DNA from: Neisseria wadsworthii 9715
Lineage (GTDB): Bacteria; Pseudomonadota; Gammaproteobacteria; Burkholderiales; Neisseriaceae
Direction of reading: 5' to 3'
DNA length: 64,000 bases
NCBI RefSeq assembly: GCF_000227765.1
Contig: NZ_JH165159.1
Location: forward strand, 805,433-869,432
The notes beneath the pieces were generated by a model. That model searched no databases. It saw only the letters and a program-made list of their open reading frames with translations, and was not told the DNA's origin. Below, one piece after another: positions 8,256-17,569 of the stretch. A program made the position numbers and the translations under genes. The first letter of the stretch is position 1. Every line of letters begins with the position of its first letter.

Positions 8256-8504
8256 ATGGTAGTTATCCGTTTAGCCCGTGGCGGCTCTAAAAAACGCCCT
8301 TTTTACAGCATTATCGTAGCAGACAGCCGCAGCCGTCGCGACGGCCGTTTCATTGAACGCGTTGGTTTCTATAACCCTGTTGCCAATGAAAAACAAGAGC
8401 GTGTTCGTTTGAATGCTGAGCGTTTGAATCACTGGGTAAGCCAAGGCGCGCAAGTGAGCGAAGCAGTAGCCAAATTGGTTAAAGAACAAAAAGCTGCCGC
8501 TTAA
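8256..8504 (+). CDS. rpsP: 30S ribosomal protein S16
   Basis: The 82-residue protein starts [19 protein letters not shown], the S16 signature, and continues with RVGFYNP and [18 protein letters not shown]. The true start is ATG 8256, preceded by AAGGA at 8241-8245; an in-frame upstream extension has no family support. S16 is an early-assembly 30S protein. It opens the rpsP-rimM-trmD-rplS operon, ordered as in most proteobacteria. Confidence 0.95.
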   Translation: MVVIRLARGGSKKRPFYSIIVADSRSRRDGRFIERVGFYNPVANEKQERVRLNAERLNHWVSQGAQVSEAVAKLVKEQKAAA

Positions 8505-8526
8505 GTTTCAATAAAGCAAATACACC

Positions 8527-9036
8527 ATGAACGATTCTCGGCAATGGGTAGCTATGGGCTACATTAAAGGTGCGTTCGGTATTAAAGGCTGGGTTAAAGT
8601 AGCTGCCAATACCGAATATCCTGATAGCCTGTTGGATTATGCCGAGTGGCGCTTGGTTAAAGACGGCCAAATCAATAATGTTGCCGTAGAAAGCGGAAAG
8701 CTGGTCGGCGGCGAGCTTCAAGTGAAATTTGAAGGAGTTGACGACCGCGACATCGCACATGCCCTTCGCGGCTATACGATTGAAATTCCCCGCGAAGAAT
8801 TTGCTCCGGTTGAAGAAGATGAATACTACTGGGCTGATTTGGTGGGTATGGAAGTATTCAACCGTGACGGCGTTTCATTAGGCAAAGTTGAAAACCTGAT
8901 GGAAACAGGTGCACATGATGTTTTGATGGTTAACGGCAGTCACGGAAAGAAGCTGATACCGTTTGTGTCGCACTATATCGACCGCGTTGATTTCGAAACA
9001 CAATCCATTACGGTAGATTGGGGCTTGGATTATTAA
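8527..9036 (+). CDS. rimM: 16S rRNA processing protein RimM
   Basis: RimM binds S19 and helps mature the head of the 30S subunit. The 169-residue protein has the N-terminal RimM domain ([18 protein letters not shown]) and the C-terminal PRC-barrel-like domain ([11 protein letters not shown]...[17 protein letters not shown]). Its stop codon overlaps the trmD start (TAATG at 9034-9038). Confidence 0.95.
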   Translation: MNDSRQWVAMGYIKGAFGIKGWVKVAANTEYPDSLLDYAEWRLVKDGQINNVAVESGKLVGGELQVKFEGVDDRDIAHALRGYTIEIPREEFAPVEEDEYYWADLVGMEVFNRDGVSLGKVENLMETGAHDVLMVNGSHGKKLIPFVSHYIDRVDFETQSITVDWGLDY

Positions 9037-9788
9037 TGAAAATCCAAGCCATTACCCTGTTTCCGGAGATGTTTGAGAGCATCACGCAATACGGCGTAAC
9101 TTCCCGCGCCCTTAAGCAGGGATTGTGGCAGTTTGATAGCATTAACCCGCGCCGGTTTGCCGATAACAAACTGGGTTATATCGATGACCGTCCTTTTGGC
9201 GGCGGGCCTGGAATGATTATGATGGCGCCGCCATTGCAGGCAGCTATTGATGCGGCAAAGGAAAATCTTGCCGGTAATCAGACTGTTGTGATTTATTTAA
9301 GCCCGCAAGGTATGCCGCTGACGCATCAAAAAGTGGCAGAATTCGCTCAGATGAGCGATTTGATTTTGCTTTGTGGGCGTTATGAAGGTGTGGATGAACG
9401 CATATTATCGACAAGCGTCGATCAAGAAATCAGCATAGGTGATTTTGTAGTGTCAGGCGGCGAGTTGCCGGCCATGATGCTGATGGACGCGGTGCTGCGC
9501 CTGATACCCGGCGTGTTGGGCGACAGTCAGTCGGCGGAGCAGGATTCTTTTGCAGATGGTCTGTTGGACTGCCCGCACTACACACGCCCTTTGGAATTTC
9601 GAGGTATGGCTATTCCTGAAGTGTTACGCTCGGGAAACCATGGTTTGATAGCGAAGTGGCGGTTAAAACAATCGCTGCAACGTACTTTACTGCGCCGACC
9701 GGATTTGCTGGAAAAGCGCAATTTAATCCCAGAGGAAATCCGACTCTTACAGGAAATTGAAGAAGAGCAACGGACAATCCAATCATAA
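9036..9788 (+). CDS. trmD: tRNA (guanine-37-N1)-methyltransferase
   Basis: TrmD makes m1G37 in tRNAs reading CNN codons, preventing +1 frameshifts. The 250-residue protein starts [13 protein letters not shown] at ATG 9036, overlapping the rimM stop. The SPOUT trefoil-knot motifs are visible: [25 protein letters not shown] and [17 protein letters not shown], as is the [11 protein letters not shown] loop. It is coupled to rimM. Confidence 0.96.
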   Translation: MKIQAITLFPEMFESITQYGVTSRALKQGLWQFDSINPRRFADNKLGYIDDRPFGGGPGMIMMAPPLQAAIDAAKENLAGNQTVVIYLSPQGMPLTHQKVAEFAQMSDLILLCGRYEGVDERILSTSVDQEISIGDFVVSGGELPAMMLMDAVLRLIPGVLGDSQSAEQDSFADGLLDCPHYTRPLEFRGMAIPEVLRSGNHGLIAKWRLKQSLQRTLLRRPDLLEKRNLIPEEIRLLQEIEEEQRTIQS

Positions 9789-9801
9789 TTAAGGAAATGA
9801 A

Positions 9802-10167
9802 ATGAACCTGATTGAACAATTAGAGCAAGAAGAAATTGCTCGTTTAAACAAAGATATCCCTGAGTTTGCTCCGGGTGACACCGTTGTGGTATGGGCGCGC
9901 GTGGTAGAGGGTAACCGTACCCGTTTGCAAGCTTATGAAGGTGTGGTGATTTCACGCCGCAACCGTGGTTTAAACAGCAACTTCATCGTGCGTAAAATTT
10001 CCAGCGGTGAAGGTGTGGAGCGTACTTTCCCACTGTATTCTCCGCGTCTTGAGAAAATCGAAGTGAAACGCCGTGGTGATGTGCGCCGTGCTAAGCTGTA
10101 CTATCTGCGTGGCTTGACTGGTAAAGCGGCACGTATTAAAGAAAAATTACCTGCGCGTAAAGGCTAA
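9802..10167 (+). CDS. rplS: 50S ribosomal protein L19
   Basis: The 121-residue protein carries the L19 pattern: [40 protein letters not shown] and [28 protein letters not shown] precedes ATG 9802. It is the last gene of the operon and is followed by a strong terminator. Confidence 0.96.
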   Translation: MNLIEQLEQEEIARLNKDIPEFAPGDTVVVWARVVEGNRTRLQAYEGVVISRRNRGLNSNFIVRKISSGEGVERTFPLYSPRLEKIEVKRRGDVRRAKLYYLRGLTGKAARIKEKLPARKG

Positions 10168-10195
10168 AATCAAATATTGCCTTAGGATAAATATA

Positions 10196-10249
10196 AAACC
10201 TCTTAAGCGAAACCGGCTTTATCAAGCTGGTGGCTTGAGAGGTTTTTTT
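10196..10249 (+). terminator. Terminator of the rpsP-rplS operon
   Basis: AAACCTCTTAAGC (10196-10208) pairs with GCTTGAGAGGTTT (10233-10245), with one mismatch, and is followed by a T run. It contains no uptake sequence. Confidence 0.85.
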
Positions 10250-10501
10250 GTTTTAAGTTGGGTGTTTTGAGATTGTGTTTATATAATTAAAACGCTTACA
10301 TAGTAATAGTTCCGTTATGATGGATGGGGTTTGAGCCTAGGTATGGCCGGATTATAGTAATGCCTGTTTGAAAAGTCTTGTGGACCTGTTTTCAGACAAC
10401 CTTTGTGTATGGTTACGGTGATGACTCAACGATAAAACATTGCTGATATCTAATGGCTTCAGTTATTATCAAGTTACTTCGGTATTGAATAAGGATTAAA
10501 T
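10250..10501. other. Intergenic region rplS to nitrilase gene
   Basis: No gene seen. It holds a decayed DUS pair: ATGCCTGTTTGAA at 10361-10373, and TTCAGACAACCT at about 10391-10402. The hairpin is imperfect, so it appears to be losing uptake and terminator function. Confidence 0.6.
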
Positions 10502-11305
10502 ATGAATAATATCAAAGTGGCAGCCATTCAAATGGTTTCTTCTACACATCCGGATGAAAACCTTGAAACTATGAAAAATTTGGTGCGGAGCGCTGCCAAA
10601 TTGCAAGCGGACTGGGTGTTGTTGCCGGAGTATTGGCCGCTTATGGGTAAACAGGATGCTGATAAGTTAACGGTGGCGGAGCCTTTAGGTTGCGGGCCGT
10701 TTCAGCAGGCTTTGAGTGAGTTGGCGCATGAGTGTGGTGTGGTTTTATTTGGTGGTACGGTGCCTTTGAAGAGCCGTGAGTTGGATAAGGTTTTAAATAC
10801 CATGTTGGTGTTTGATGCGGATGGCGGGCGCTTGAGCTGCTACGACAAAATGCATTTGTTCGGTTATTCGGGGTTGGGCGAGCGTTATGCCGAAGCTGAT
10901 ACGATTTTGGCAGGCCAGTCGGTGCCCAGCTTGCGGGTTGACGGCTGGGGTGTAGCTCAGGGGGTATGTTATGACATTCGATTCCCTGAGTTTTTTCGTG
11001 CGCAATTGCCTTTTGATGTGTTGATGCTGCCGGCTGCGTTTACTTATACAACCGGTTTGGCTCATTGGGAATTGTTGCTGCGCGCACGAGCCGTGGAAAA
11101 CCAGTGTTATGTTGTGGCGGCTGCTCAAGGTGGTTTTCATGAGAATGGGAGGAAAACGTTTGGTCATACGATGATTGTTGACCCTTGGGGTGAGGTGTTA
11201 AATGTCTTGGGCGAAGGTGAGGGCATTGTTACGGCAGAGTTGGATGTGGCGCGATTAAAGAGTGTCCGCGCGCGTTTGCCGGCTTTATCGCACAAGATGC
11301 TTTAA
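10502..11305 (+). CDS. Nitrilase-superfamily amidase (Nit family)
   Basis: The 267-residue cytosolic protein has the nitrilase catalytic triad: Glu in LLPEYWP (about residue 42), Lys in CYDKMHLFG (about 117) and Cys in GVCYDIRFPE (about 158). GHTMIVDPWGEVL near the C-terminus is typical. The closest relatives are carbon-nitrogen hydrolases of the Nit1/deaminated-glutathione amidase type, which hydrolyse glutathione in which glutamine-like nitrogen has been lost; omega-amidase activity is an alternative. Substrate cannot be decided here. It stands alone, ending at a DUS hairpin. Confidence 0.85.
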   Translation: MNNIKVAAIQMVSSTHPDENLETMKNLVRSAAKLQADWVLLPEYWPLMGKQDADKLTVAEPLGCGPFQQALSELAHECGVVLFGGTVPLKSRELDKVLNTMLVFDADGGRLSCYDKMHLFGYSGLGERYAEADTILAGQSVPSLRVDGWGVAQGVCYDIRFPEFFRAQLPFDVLMLPAAFTYTTGLAHWELLLRARAVENQCYVVAAAQGGFHENGRKTFGHTMIVDPWGEVLNVLGEGEGIVTAELDVARLKSVRARLPALSHKML

Positions 11306-11320
11306 GCTGTTGTTGATCAA

Positions 11321-11355
11321 ATGCCTGTCTGAAACATTTCATTTCAGACAGGCAT
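11321..11355. terminator. DUS-pair hairpin, convergent genes
   Basis: ATGCCTGTCTGAA (11321-11333) pairs with TTCAGACAGGCAT (11343-11355). It separates the convergent nitrilase-family and 466-residue unknown genes and can serve both. Confidence 0.8.
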
Positions 11356-11360
11356 TTGGT

Positions 11361-12761
11361 TTATGGGCTGGATAATGCAACCGGTATGCTCATGGGTGCT
11401 TGATGGCGGGTGTAATAGAGGGGGAAGGTAATGTGGTGTGTTTCCGTATCCCACCGTAGCTGTCGGGACGGGCTGCTATGGCGGGCTAAAATGGAATTGA
11501 ATGCAGCTTGCCTTTGGTGCGCCGGCAACCGGTACAAATCCAAGCCGGCCTGGAAAGCACGCAATAGCATTTGGGTATCTTGCAGGCGGTTTTGATAGTC
11601 GGAAAAATCAACAAGGGCTGAGCCGAAGAAACGGCAGCCGAGTACATTGCTTTTGCATGACCAGCTATGATAGCTGATTGCTTCAGGCATTGAGACGGGG
11701 CCGGTGTCTTGCTTCAAAGACTGCAAAGCAGATGAGCGGCAGAAAGGTGCGTAGGATGTGGCAAGAATGGCTTCATTGTGTTCCGTGTTGAACACCGGCA
11801 ACGTCATGGCTTGGAGAGCCAACGGCCAAAAGGGTTCGTTATCGTCAAGCAGCAGAAACCATGAGTTCTTTGGTTTGGTAATAAGCTCAAGGCGGATATT
11901 GAAAGAGGAATTTGCTCCTATTTGCCGATTCAGGTTGCGGATCGAACGGAATTCTTTTTTTATTGAACCGCAAATGTTATGTTCGTTTTGTGTGAACGGC
12001 ATGAGCGCTTGAGTGCATGTTTCGGGCAGGTGCGTTGCCCATTCGGGCTTCTCCGAAAGCATGTGCGCAACCAAACGGGTGTTACCGGAAACTAAAACAT
12101 CGCCCATCATGGCGTAGATGAGTTCTTGTTGCTTCTGGATCAAGGTTTTGCCTAATTTGATTTGGCGGCAGGCGCGTTGCAGAGCCTGTTTGGGTTGGTT
12201 GTCTGCCCATTCTACGGCAGCAGCGGCGCGTCCGTAGGAAAGTAGGTTGAGTTGGGGCAGGCGCTGTTTGAACGGGGATAAACCATCGCCGGGCGGATGG
12301 TCGAGATACAGATTTTCATAATCTGCAAGCGCGTCGATATTGCGGATAAGGTCGCGGTATCGATAAAGAGCTTGCTTGTATTCGGGAAGCTTGGCTTTGA
12401 TTTCAGACAGGCATTCGGCTGCGTTAGGAGCGCAGCGCATTTCTTCATTTTGGGGCAGGAGCAGTGCCAATGCCTGTAATTCTTGCGGTATTTCAGCGTC
12501 GGTATTGTGCAGGGCTTCTTGGTATTTTTTCATTAAGCCGGTGCGTTCGGCTTCGGAGCCCGTTTGGTAGGGCAAGAGCCATAATGCGGCGTAGCCGTTA
12601 TTCGGATGTTTGGATGGTTCCGTGTTTTCCGAAGCCAGAAGTTGCAGATCGGCTTGTGCGGCTTGGATCTCGCGGTGTTTGAGATAGGCGGGCAGTAGAT
12701 AGAAAATGCCGGCAATAAGGGAAATAACGGTAAGGGTAATGAGTATGCGGATTCGTTTCAT
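11361..12761 (-). CDS. Membrane-anchored protein of unknown function
   Basis: The 466-residue protein starts MKRIRILITLTVISLIAGIFYLLPAYLKHREIQ, a single N-terminal membrane segment (about residues 6-27) with positive residues before it, so most of the protein should face the periplasm. The rest is rich in Leu, Gln and Ala with helical repeats (PQELQALALLLPQNEEM, EYKQALYRYRDLIRNIDALADYENLYLD) and ends in a beta-rich RWDTETHHITFPLYYTRHQ segment. Four Cys in pairs (MRCAPNAAEC, CKSNVLGC) may form disulfides. I recognise no family. An uptake sequence lies inside the gene (12402-12414). It is monocistronic. Confidence 0.75.
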   Translation of the reverse strand: MKRIRILITLTVISLIAGIFYLLPAYLKHREIQAAQADLQLLASENTEPSKHPNNGYAALWLLPYQTGSEAERTGLMKKYQEALHNTDAEIPQELQALALLLPQNEEMRCAPNAAECLSEIKAKLPEYKQALYRYRDLIRNIDALADYENLYLDHPPGDGLSPFKQRLPQLNLLSYGRAAAAVEWADNQPKQALQRACRQIKLGKTLIQKQQELIYAMMGDVLVSGNTRLVAHMLSEKPEWATHLPETCTQALMPFTQNEHNICGSIKKEFRSIRNLNRQIGANSSFNIRLELITKPKNSWFLLLDDNEPFWPLALQAMTLPVFNTEHNEAILATSYAPFCRSSALQSLKQDTGPVSMPEAISYHSWSCKSNVLGCRFFGSALVDFSDYQNRLQDTQMLLRAFQAGLDLYRLPAHQRQAAFNSILARHSSPSRQLRWDTETHHITFPLYYTRHQAPMSIPVALSSP

Positions 12762-13018
12762 GATGTGGAAATACAGTCAATCAATTTAACTTTTACTGCG
12801 GTGTTGTTGCAGTTTGACTGACTGTGGATAAATATTATGGATATAAATGTTATGGGCGGATTTTATCCGAAAGCCGGCGGTTTGCACGAACTATAGACAA
12901 AGTGTGCGGTTTTTCGCCGCAGCGGATCAGCCGGTAAGCTTTATCTACTATCGCTGTATTGTGGCTTGGAACATGCCTGTCTGAAAATTTTCAGACAGGC
13001 ATTGGTTTGGGTTCTACA
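12762..13018. other. Intergenic region upstream of the prfC leader
   Basis: No gene seen. It contains a DUS-pair hairpin (12973-13002) with a 4-base loop and no other recognisable site. Confidence 0.6.
12973..13002. terminator. DUS-pair hairpin before the prfC promoter
   Basis: ATGCCTGTCTGAA (12973-12985) pairs with TTCAGACAGGCAT (12990-13002) over a 4-base loop. It insulates the following promoter from upstream transcription. Confidence 0.75.
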
Positions 13019-13047
13019 TTGAATGAAAACGTGTTTTTTAGTACAAT
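13019..13047 (+). promoter_or_regulatory. Strong sigma-70-type promoter of the prfC leader RNA
   Basis: TTGAAT (13019-13024) and TACAAT (13042-13047) are separated by exactly 17 bp, close to the consensus. Transcription should start near 13054. Confidence 0.65.
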
Positions 13048-13053
13048 CGCGCA

Positions 13054-13170
13054 TCTTTAATGTGATGCAGGTGCGGTAAATCCGCTGCCTGATTAAGCTG
13101 TGAAACCTAATCATTCGACAGCCTTGCCGAATATCCCGGCCTTGTGCTCGTGCTGTGATTAGGTTTTTTC
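13054..13170 (+). ncRNA. Structured leader or small RNA ending in a terminator, upstream of prfC
   Basis: From the predicted start the transcript can form a GC-rich hairpin at 13068-13091 (CAGG-GCGG / CCGC-CCTG, loop TAAAT), then a long terminator stem in which AACCTAATCA (13104-13113) pairs with TGATTAGGTT (13156-13165), with inner CAGC/GCTG pairing, followed by six T residues (13164-13169). The promoter-to-terminator unit is about 117 nt. It may be an independent small RNA or an attenuator controlling prfC, whose start lies 27 bp further on. The RNA begins near ATG TGA (13060-13065), overlapping ATG CAG GTG CGG TAA, so a start-stop or 4-codon leader ORF is possible. I match it to no known family. 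Confidence 0.5.
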
Positions 13171-13196
13171 GCTAGACGCTGTTTTGAGAATAAAAA

Positions 13197-14795
13197 ATGT
13201 CGAATATTCCTTCAGAAGTGCGCCGCCGCCGCACGTTTGCCATTATTTCCCACCCGGATGCGGGTAAAACCACCTTGACCGAAAAGCTGCTGCTGTTTTC
13301 AGGGGCCATTCAAAGCGCCGGTACGGTGAAAGGCAAGAAAACCGGTAAGTTTGCCACTTCCGACTGGATGGAAATCGAGAAGCAGCGCGGTATTTCGGTG
13401 GCGTCTTCAGTGATGCAGTTTGAATATAAAGACCATACCGTAAACCTGCTCGACACCCCCGGCCACCAAGATTTCTCGGAAGACACTTACCGCGTGCTCA
13501 CCGCTGTTGACAGCGCGTTGATGGTGATTGATGCGGCCAAAGGTGTGGAAGCGCAAACCATCAAGCTTTTGAACGTCTGCCGCCTGCGCAATACGCCGAT
13601 TGTTACCTTCATGAACAAATACGACCGTGAAGTGCGCGATTCGCTTGAGCTTTTGGATGAAGTGGAGAGCATCCTGAAAATCCGCTGCGCGCCGGTAACC
13701 TGGCCGATAGGTATGGGTAAAAATTTCAAGGGTGTGTACCACATTCTGAATGACGAAGTGTATTTGTTTGATGCGGGCGGGGAAAAGCTGCCGCATGAAT
13801 TCGAGATTATCGAAGGCATTGATAACCCGCGCTTGGATGAGCTGTTTCCGTTGGAAATGGAAAACCTGCGTGCCGAGATCGAATTGGTTCAGGCTGCATC
13901 AAACGAATTTAACCTTGAAGAATTTTTGGCCGGCGAGTTGACCCCCGTGTTTTTCGGTTCGGCCATCAATAATTTCGGTATTCAGGAAATTCTCAATTCG
14001 CTGATTGATTGGGCACCTGCGCCGAAAGGCAGGGATGCTACTGTGCGTGTGGTTGAGCCGTCTGAAGAAAAGTTTTCCGGTTTCGTGTTTAAAATCCAAG
14101 CCAATATGGATCCGAAACACCGCGACCGTATTGCCTTTTTACGCGTGTGCTCCGGCAAATTCGAGCGCGGCATGAAAATGAAACATCTGCGTATCAACCG
14201 GGATATTGCCGCTTCCAGCGTGGTTACGTTTATGTCGCACGACCGTGAGTTGGTGGAAGAAGCCTATGCCGGCGACATCATCGGCATTCCCAACCACGGC
14301 AATATTCAAATCGGCGACAGCTTTTCCGAGGGCGAACAGTTGGCATTTACCGGTATTCCGTTTTTTGCGCCGGAGCTGTTTCGCAGTGTGCGTATTAAAA
14401 ACCCGCTGAAAATCAAACAACTGCAAAAAGGCTTGCAGCAGCTTGGAGAAGAGGGCGCGGTGCAGGTGTTTAAACCGCATTCCGGCGGTGATTTGATTCT
14501 GGGTGCGGTGGGTGTGTTGCAGTTTGAAGTGGTTACATCACGTTTGGCTGCCGAATACGGTGTGGAAGCGGTGTTTGATAATGTCGGCATTTGGTCGGCG
14601 CGCTGGGTGTCTTGCGACGACAAGAAAAAGTTGGCCGAGTTTGAAAAAGTGAATGCTGTTAATTTGTCAATCGATGCCGGCGGTAATCTGGCCTACCTCG
14701 CACCTAATCGCGTAAATTTGAATTTAACGCAGGAGCGTTGGCCGGATATCGTGTTCCATGAAACCCGTGAACACGCGGTTAATTTAAACGGGTAA
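13197..14795 (+). CDS. prfC: Peptide chain release factor 3
   Basis: RF3 is the GTPase that recycles RF1 and RF2 from the ribosome after termination. The 532-residue protein has the G1 loop [14 protein letters not shown] (about residues 19-32), switch [16 protein letters not shown], and FMNKYDRE as the NKxD-type motif, followed by the RF3-specific C-terminal domain ([27 protein letters not shown]). Length is standard. Its expression probably depends on passing the terminator at 13104-13169 or on an unseen promoter after it. Confidence 0.95.
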   Translation: MSNIPSEVRRRRTFAIISHPDAGKTTLTEKLLLFSGAIQSAGTVKGKKTGKFATSDWMEIEKQRGISVASSVMQFEYKDHTVNLLDTPGHQDFSEDTYRVLTAVDSALMVIDAAKGVEAQTIKLLNVCRLRNTPIVTFMNKYDREVRDSLELLDEVESILKIRCAPVTWPIGMGKNFKGVYHILNDEVYLFDAGGEKLPHEFEIIEGIDNPRLDELFPLEMENLRAEIELVQAASNEFNLEEFLAGELTPVFFGSAINNFGIQEILNSLIDWAPAPKGRDATVRVVEPSEEKFSGFVFKIQANMDPKHRDRIAFLRVCSGKFERGMKMKHLRINRDIAASSVVTFMSHDRELVEEAYAGDIIGIPNHGNIQIGDSFSEGEQLAFTGIPFFAPELFRSVRIKNPLKIKQLQKGLQQLGEEGAVQVFKPHSGGDLILGAVGVLQFEVVTSRLAAEYGVEAVFDNVGIWSARWVSCDDKKKLAEFEKVNAVNLSIDAGGNLAYLAPNRVNLNLTQERWPDIVFHETREHAVNLNG

Positions 14796-14819
14796 AAGCG
14801 GTTTAAGCAATAATATTTA

Positions 14820-14850
14820 ATGCCTGTCTGAAGTTTATTCAGACAGGCAT
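14820..14850. terminator. DUS-pair hairpin after prfC
   Basis: ATGCCTGTCTGAA (14820-14832) pairs with TTCAGACAGGCAT (14838-14850), followed by TTTATT. Confidence 0.8.
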
Positions 14851-15171
14851 TTTATTGGTTAAAATCTTTTGAATGGCGCTTGTCAAGTTATGATAAGTTA
14901 AACCAATCAAGAGTGTTGTGAAAAAGTTGAAAAAATCAAATAATCGGGTGTTATTTTGGATAAGCGTTAATTTAAATGATAAATAGATAATTTTGTTATA
15001 AATCATGGCGATATGGTTTCGAATGTCTATAGTAAAGCAAGTTGTTTGATTTATTACAAGGAAAATGTTAAAAAAAAGATTGGAAAATACCGATTGTCTG
15101 ATTAGAATGCCATTTATCTTTAGTTACATTATGTTTAAGCACTGGTAAATATTTTCAGGCAACTTTCAATC
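14851..15171. other. AT-rich intergenic region
   Basis: No gene or RNA recognised. The region is AT-rich with several T and A runs and presumably holds the promoter of the next gene, but no single promoter stands out. Confidence 0.5.
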
Positions 15172-15837
15172 ATGAAAACCATTTCTATCGATTTCCAACC
15201 GCAGCGCAGCTTTCTTGGGCATTCCAGAAGAGCTGCTGTTGCTCATATGGGAGAAATGGTTGCCGAATTGAATAAAAATGCCTTGTTTGCGGAGCAACGT
15301 ATATTAGTGAGAAGCCAGCCTGATTTTTCTTTGAACCATGTTGAAGAACAGCGTAAATCACCTTTTGCCAGTGCAGGTTTCGTGGATGTGATTAATGCGA
15401 TGGAAGGCAGTGAGCTGTTACAGGGCATGCCGTCTGAAAGCCGTTACCATAAGATTTTCTCAGTTAATTGCACGAATGATGCACATCAAAGCCTTTGCTT
15501 TCATGATAAGGAAGAGTTGAAAAGCACCGGTCTGATTGAGTGGTTGCTGGAACAAGAGGCCTCTACACTGATTATCGGCGGCACAGCAACAGACCGCAGC
15601 TTGAAAGAAACTGTGAAGCAGCTGCGCTTTTTTGGTAACTGGGATATTGTTGTAAATCTGGCTGCTTGTCGTGGGTTTGATGCGGAAGATACATTGTGTG
15701 CCATCAATGAAATGCGCAGGGTGGGTGTGCGCACCATCACCAACTCTATGGAGTTGCTCAGCAAGCTGATGCCTGAGGGATCAAAATCCGAGGAGTTTGC
15801 TAAAATCAATCATGCGTTGAAATTTGCCAGAATCTGA
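15172..15837 (+). CDS. Isochorismatase/nicotinamidase-like protein lacking the catalytic cysteine
   Basis: The 221-residue protein shows the cysteine-hydrolase fold pattern: an N-terminal SIDFQPQRSF where nicotinamidases have the Asp of DxQxxF, and GGTATDRSLKETVKQLRFFG...VVNLAACRGFD, matching the GxATDxCVxxTxxDA...DACRG block. In the active enzymes the nucleophilic Cys follows TDx; here that position is Ser (TDRS). It may therefore be a pseudoenzyme or have changed chemistry. It contains an ATGCCGTCTGAA uptake sequence of the other Neisseria dialect (15427-15438). It is monocistronic, ending at a DUS hairpin. Confidence 0.6.
   Translation: MKTISIDFQPQRSFLGHSRRAAVAHMGEMVAELNKNALFAEQRILVRSQPDFSLNHVEEQRKSPFASAGFVDVINAMEGSELLQGMPSESRYHKIFSVNCTNDAHQSLCFHDKEELKSTGLIEWLLEQEASTLIIGGTATDRSLKETVKQLRFFGNWDIVVNLAACRGFDAEDTLCAINEMRRVGVRTITNSMELLSKLMPEGSKSEEFAKINHALKFARI
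15427..15438 (+). repeat. Foreign-dialect DUS inside the nicotinamidase-like gene
   Basis: ATGCCGTCTGAA is exactly the uptake sequence of N. meningitidis and N. gonorrhoeae, not the form used by the rest of the window. It encodes Met-Pro-Ser-Glu in frame. Confidence 0.85.
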
Positions 15838-15861
15838 TTACTTATCTATAGTAATTTGAAT

Positions 15862-15899
15862 ATGCCTGTCTGAAAAGTTTAAATGATTCAGACAGGCAT
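15862..15899. terminator. DUS-pair hairpin
   Basis: ATGCCTGTCTGAA (15862-15874) pairs with TTCAGACAGGCAT (15887-15899), downstream of the nicotinamidase-like gene. Confidence 0.8.
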
Positions 15900-16103
15900 A
15901 TTTATTATGATGATGTTTTTGGAAAAAGTGTACTGCCAGCTTTCTTCGTTATAGATATAGTTCTATAATAACCAAGTCAGTGGTCGCATGATGGAAATTT
16001 ATTAATAAAAAATTTCTTTTGTTGCTGATTTGAATTAAAAATTAATAATAAACATTAGATTATAATCATTTCATTATAAATTTAATATTTTAAGGAACAC
16101 AGT

Positions 16104-17567
16104 ATGTCTGAGCAAGCTAACCAACAGCCGGACAAGCCGAAACCAACTTCATCCAAACAAGCCGGAAAAGAGCAGGTCATTAATCTTTATCAGGGTAGCA
16201 AGCGAATCCATCCTAAATTAGCGAAAGGCCGTTTCGCTAATTGGCGCGTGGTTGCAATTTTTGCAACACAGTTTGTGTTTTATGTTTTGCCCTGGCTTAA
16301 CTTCAATGGTCGGCAAGCGGTATTGTTTGATATTCCCGACAGGCATTTTTATATTTTCGGTTTGTCTTTAGGAACCGGCGATTTAATTTATCTTTCAGGC
16401 CTTTTGATCGTGTCGGCATTCGGTCTGTTTTGGTGGACAACCATTGCAGGACGGTTGTGGTGCGGCTATGCTTGCCCGCAAACGGTTTATACCGAAGTGA
16501 TGTTGTGGATAGACCATTTGGTTGAGGGCGACCGTAATAAACGTTTGAAGCTGGAAAAATCGCCTTGGAATTTCACAAAAATCCGTATTAAAGCTACCAA
16601 ATACCTGCTGATTTTCGCCGTGTGTGCATGGACGGGTATTTCATTTGCGGGTTGGTTTACGCCGATACGCGAATTTGTGCCGAATATTTTCAACGGCACG
16701 GCTAACGCCGCGCCCATGATTGCGGCCGCATTTTACGGCTTCATGACTTGGCTGATGGCGCATATGATGCGGGAACAAGTGTGTAAATATATGTGTCCGT
16801 ATGCACGTTTCCAGAGCGCCATGTTCGACCCGGATACTTTGATTATTTCTTACGATGAAGAGCGCGGCGAACCGCGTGGCGCACGTAAGAAAAACATGAG
16901 CAAAGAAGAAAGCGGCTTGGGCGATTGCATCAATTGCACCATGTGTGTGCAGGTTTGCCCGGTTGGCATCGATATCCGGGATGGCTTGCAGTATGAATGT
17001 ATCGGTTGTGCGGCGTGTATTGATGCGTGCGATGAGATTATGGATAAAATGAATTATCCGCGCGGCCTAATTCGATATACTACTGAAGCTGCACTCAAGC
17101 ACCAATATCCTGAAGCGCAAATCAAAAAGCGCCTGCTCAGGCCTCGAGTGGTGGGGTATGGTTTGTTTTTATTGGCGGCAGTGTCGGCATTGCTGTTTGG
17201 TCTGTCTACACGTGACAGCCTGAAAGTCGACATCATTAAAGACCGGGGTGTGATGGTTCGTGAAAATAAACAAGGCCGTTTGGAAAATGCGTATAATCTG
17301 AGGGTTGTGAATTATGGCGAAGAAGAACAGATAGTCACGGCAACGGTAAAAGGCTTTGACGATATCGTGTTGACTGGTTTGCCGGAAGAAGGCTTGCGCG
17401 TACCGCCAAGTGAAACGCTGACTGTGCCGGTGCAGGTTGCTACTTACCCGGAATATGCCGATAAAGGTACGCACCCGATTGAATTCACTTTCAAATATAG
17501 AAAAGCGGCAGAAACACCTGAAGTAGCCGCGGAGTTGATAGAAAAATCCTCATTTGTCGGAGAATAA
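16104..17567 (+). CDS. ccoG: Cytochrome c oxidase accessory protein CcoG
   Basis: CcoG (FixG/RdxA) is an inner-membrane 4Fe-4S protein needed to assemble the cbb3-type oxidase, where it reduces copper for delivery to CcoN. The 487-residue protein has several membrane segments (for example about 50-72 and 350-372), WCGYACPQTVYTEV near residue 125, and ferredoxin-type clusters CINCTMCVQVCPVG and CIGCAACIDACDE near residues 275-315. The C-terminal periplasmic Ig-like domain is present. ATG 16104 is preceded by TTAAGGAA. fixH follows after 2 bp. The ccoNOP structural genes are not in the window. Confidence 0.93.
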   Translation: MSEQANQQPDKPKPTSSKQAGKEQVINLYQGSKRIHPKLAKGRFANWRVVAIFATQFVFYVLPWLNFNGRQAVLFDIPDRHFYIFGLSLGTGDLIYLSGLLIVSAFGLFWWTTIAGRLWCGYACPQTVYTEVMLWIDHLVEGDRNKRLKLEKSPWNFTKIRIKATKYLLIFAVCAWTGISFAGWFTPIREFVPNIFNGTANAAPMIAAAFYGFMTWLMAHMMREQVCKYMCPYARFQSAMFDPDTLIISYDEERGEPRGARKKNMSKEESGLGDCINCTMCVQVCPVGIDIRDGLQYECIGCAACIDACDEIMDKMNYPRGLIRYTTEAALKHQYPEAQIKKRLLRPRVVGYGLFLLAAVSALLFGLSTRDSLKVDIIKDRGVMVRENKQGRLENAYNLRVVNYGEEEQIVTATVKGFDDIVLTGLPEEGLRVPPSETLTVPVQVATYPEYADKGTHPIEFTFKYRKAAETPEVAAELIEKSSFVGE

Positions 17568-17569
17568 AC

